Below are positions 30,960-31,952 of a stretch of DNA of 31,952 nucleotides, in pieces. The DNA is from a virus, in IMG/VR virus record IMGVR_UViG_3300010367_000129, positions 1-31,952 of that record, one strand, 5' to 3'. Within the stretch, counting starts at the first letter, position 1. The number at the start of each line of letters is the position of its first letter. The translations under genes were made by a program, and so were the position numbers. Under the pieces are notes generated by a model. It did not search any database, was not told the DNA's origin, and worked only from the letters and a program-made list of their open reading frames with translations.

Positions 30960-31837
30960 TGGGCTACCCCTGGCGCTCGCTCGCGACTTTCTCGTTCTGG
31001 AGGTACGCCCTCTTCTCTGGGGAGGCGCTCGCGAAGCTACTTGCGGTCGTCGGGGCGCTGTACCTGTTCATGGAAATCATGGATTTCCTGAGCATCTACA
31101 CCAGGGACAAGTACGACAAGTTCGCAATTTTCCCGATGCTGGCCGTCGCGGTCCTGTTCGTCGTGTTCACCCGGCGGCCGGTCAGCCGGGTAACATACAA
31201 GGTCCCCAGCAAGGATTACCGCATTGAAGTGAAAATCGCGGACCTGTTCGCAGAGCCCTGCGACATCGTGATTAGCACAAGCACGACCTTCGATACCGAC
31301 GTCGCCAGTGGGCTCATCGCCAAGGATAGCCTGCAAGGACAGCTCGTCATGCAGCTGTTCGAGGGGAAGACTGTCGAGATCGACCGCCAGCTCGGGGTGG
31401 CTCTCAAGGGCGTCGCCTATACGGACTGGCAGGAAGCGCCCGGCAAGAAAAGCAGGTATCCAATCGGCACGGTCGCGCCCGTCCGGATTCCCGGGCGCAC
31501 CTTCTACTTTGTCGCCATGTCGCAGTTCAACGAGACCGGCACAGCGAAATCGAGCCCGCGGGACATCGAGACTGCCCTCGAATCCCTTTGGGAATACGTC
31601 ACGTCGCACGGCGAGCTCCGAGACATCGCGATACCGCTCATGGGGACGGGGCGAGGCCGCATCGCCTTGCCGCGCAATAAGATGGTCGAGCGCATCGCCC
31701 AGTCCTTCGCGGACGCGTCGCGGGAGAAGGTATTCTCCAACCGGCTGGTGGTGGTCATCCGGCCGCAGGACGCGGAGAATCACGGCGTCAGCCTCTTCGA
31801 GGTGAAGGACTATCTCGCGCGAAGCCTCCACGCGTAG
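30959..31837 (+). CDS. thsA: Thoeris type II ThsA: two membrane helices and a Macro-type sensor domain
   Basis: This 292-aa protein has membrane helices at about residues 24-46 (AKLLAVVGALYLFMEIMDFL) and 55-71, then a cytoplasmic Macro-like domain. Macro hallmarks are CDIVISTST-type strand residues near 101-109 and IPLMGTGRGRIALPRN (225-240), where a ligand loop is expected. Type II Thoeris effectors have this TM-Macro layout. The TIR product (reported for type II as a histidine-ADP-ribose conjugate) binds the Macro domain, and the membrane part then kills or arrests the cell. The ATG overlaps the thsB stop, so the pair is translationally coupled. No third gene is visible before the window end. 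Confidence 0.85.
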   Translation: MGYPWRSLATFSFWRYALFSGEALAKLLAVVGALYLFMEIMDFLSIYTRDKYDKFAIFPMLAVAVLFVVFTRRPVSRVTYKVPSKDYRIEVKIADLFAEPCDIVISTSTTFDTDVASGLIAKDSLQGQLVMQLFEGKTVEIDRQLGVALKGVAYTDWQEAPGKKSRYPIGTVAPVRIPGRTFYFVAMSQFNETGTAKSSPRDIETALESLWEYVTSHGELRDIAIPLMGTGRGRIALPRNKMVERIAQSFADASREKVFSNRLVVVIRPQDAENHGVSLFEVKDYLARSLHA

Positions 31838-31894
31838 CCGACCCTGAAAGGTCCGCTGTCGGGCTGACCGACGAACGCGTCGCGTTGCAGGGTT

Positions 31895-31952
31895 GCAGGC
31901 GTGCAGGCGTGCAGGCGTGCAGGCGTGCAGGCGTGCAGGCGTGCAGGCGTGC
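31895..31952. repeat. 8-bp tandem repeat reaching the window end
   Basis: The unit GCAGGCGT is repeated perfectly, seven full copies and two more bases, up to the window edge; the full length is unknown. A looser GTTGCAGG precedes it. It lies 58 bp after the thsA stop. Between them is an imperfect dyad (AGCCGACC...GGTC...GTCGGGCT, 31836-31865) that might be a terminator without a T-run. The repeat is far too short-spaced for a CRISPR array. Confidence 0.9.

Noticed and set aside
31895-31952. CRISPR array
   Set aside because: Units are 8 bp with no spacers, and no cas genes are visible.

Overview
The window is a high-GC alphaproteobacterial chromosome segment, probably from the Caulobacteraceae. 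That host guess is an inference from composition and from the YciI-like fragment at the left edge. Most of it is a P2-like (Peduovirus-type) prophage. From about 4.6 to 29 kb almost the whole P2 late module can be read: portal Q, terminase P, scaffold/protease O, capsid N, terminase M, head completion L, tail X, a holin-endolysin-Rz/Rz1 lysis block, tail completion R and S, baseplate J, I, V and W, two fibre/spike proteins, sheath FI, tube FII, E and E+E', tape measure T, U, D and the late activator Ogr. P and Q run on the plus strand; all other late genes run on the minus strand. No integrase, repressor, Cox or replication gene is visible, so the early region lies beyond the right edge or has been lost.

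Left flank (1-4.6 kb): a partial host YciI gene, an unassigned 302-aa gene, a tRNA-like 3' remnant that may mark the ogr-side attachment site, a ParA plus ribbon-helix-helix pair, and an AAA ATPase/TOPRIM (DUF4435-like) protein next to ogr. Right flank (29-32 kb): a small DUF4880-like protein, a truncated SRAP gene joined to unrelated sequence, and a two-gene type II Thoeris system (TIR-like ThsB, then ThsA with membrane helices and a Macro domain). The window ends in an 8-bp tandem repeat.

Cargo sits at three places: between ogr and the presumed att, beside the tail spike (the counterpart of the P2 Z/fun position), and beside portal Q (the counterpart of the P2 tin/old position). The middle cargo is the least familiar: a radical SAM/SPASM protein translationally coupled to a 198-aa protein with a HEPN-like R-x4-H motif. 

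Late regulation can be read from the sequence. Three palindromes of the form GTTGT-N13-ACAAC, similar to the P2 Ogr/Delta box, lie 56-58 bp upstream of the start codons of V, J and P. These three operon-leading genes lack a clear Shine-Dalgarno sequence, while most downstream genes have one, which suggests leaderless late transcripts. Other notable points are a conserved T-TTT-TTG frameshift site for E+E', a single-base frameshift in the tape measure gene, and V and W moved from their P2 position to the far side of the fibre genes.
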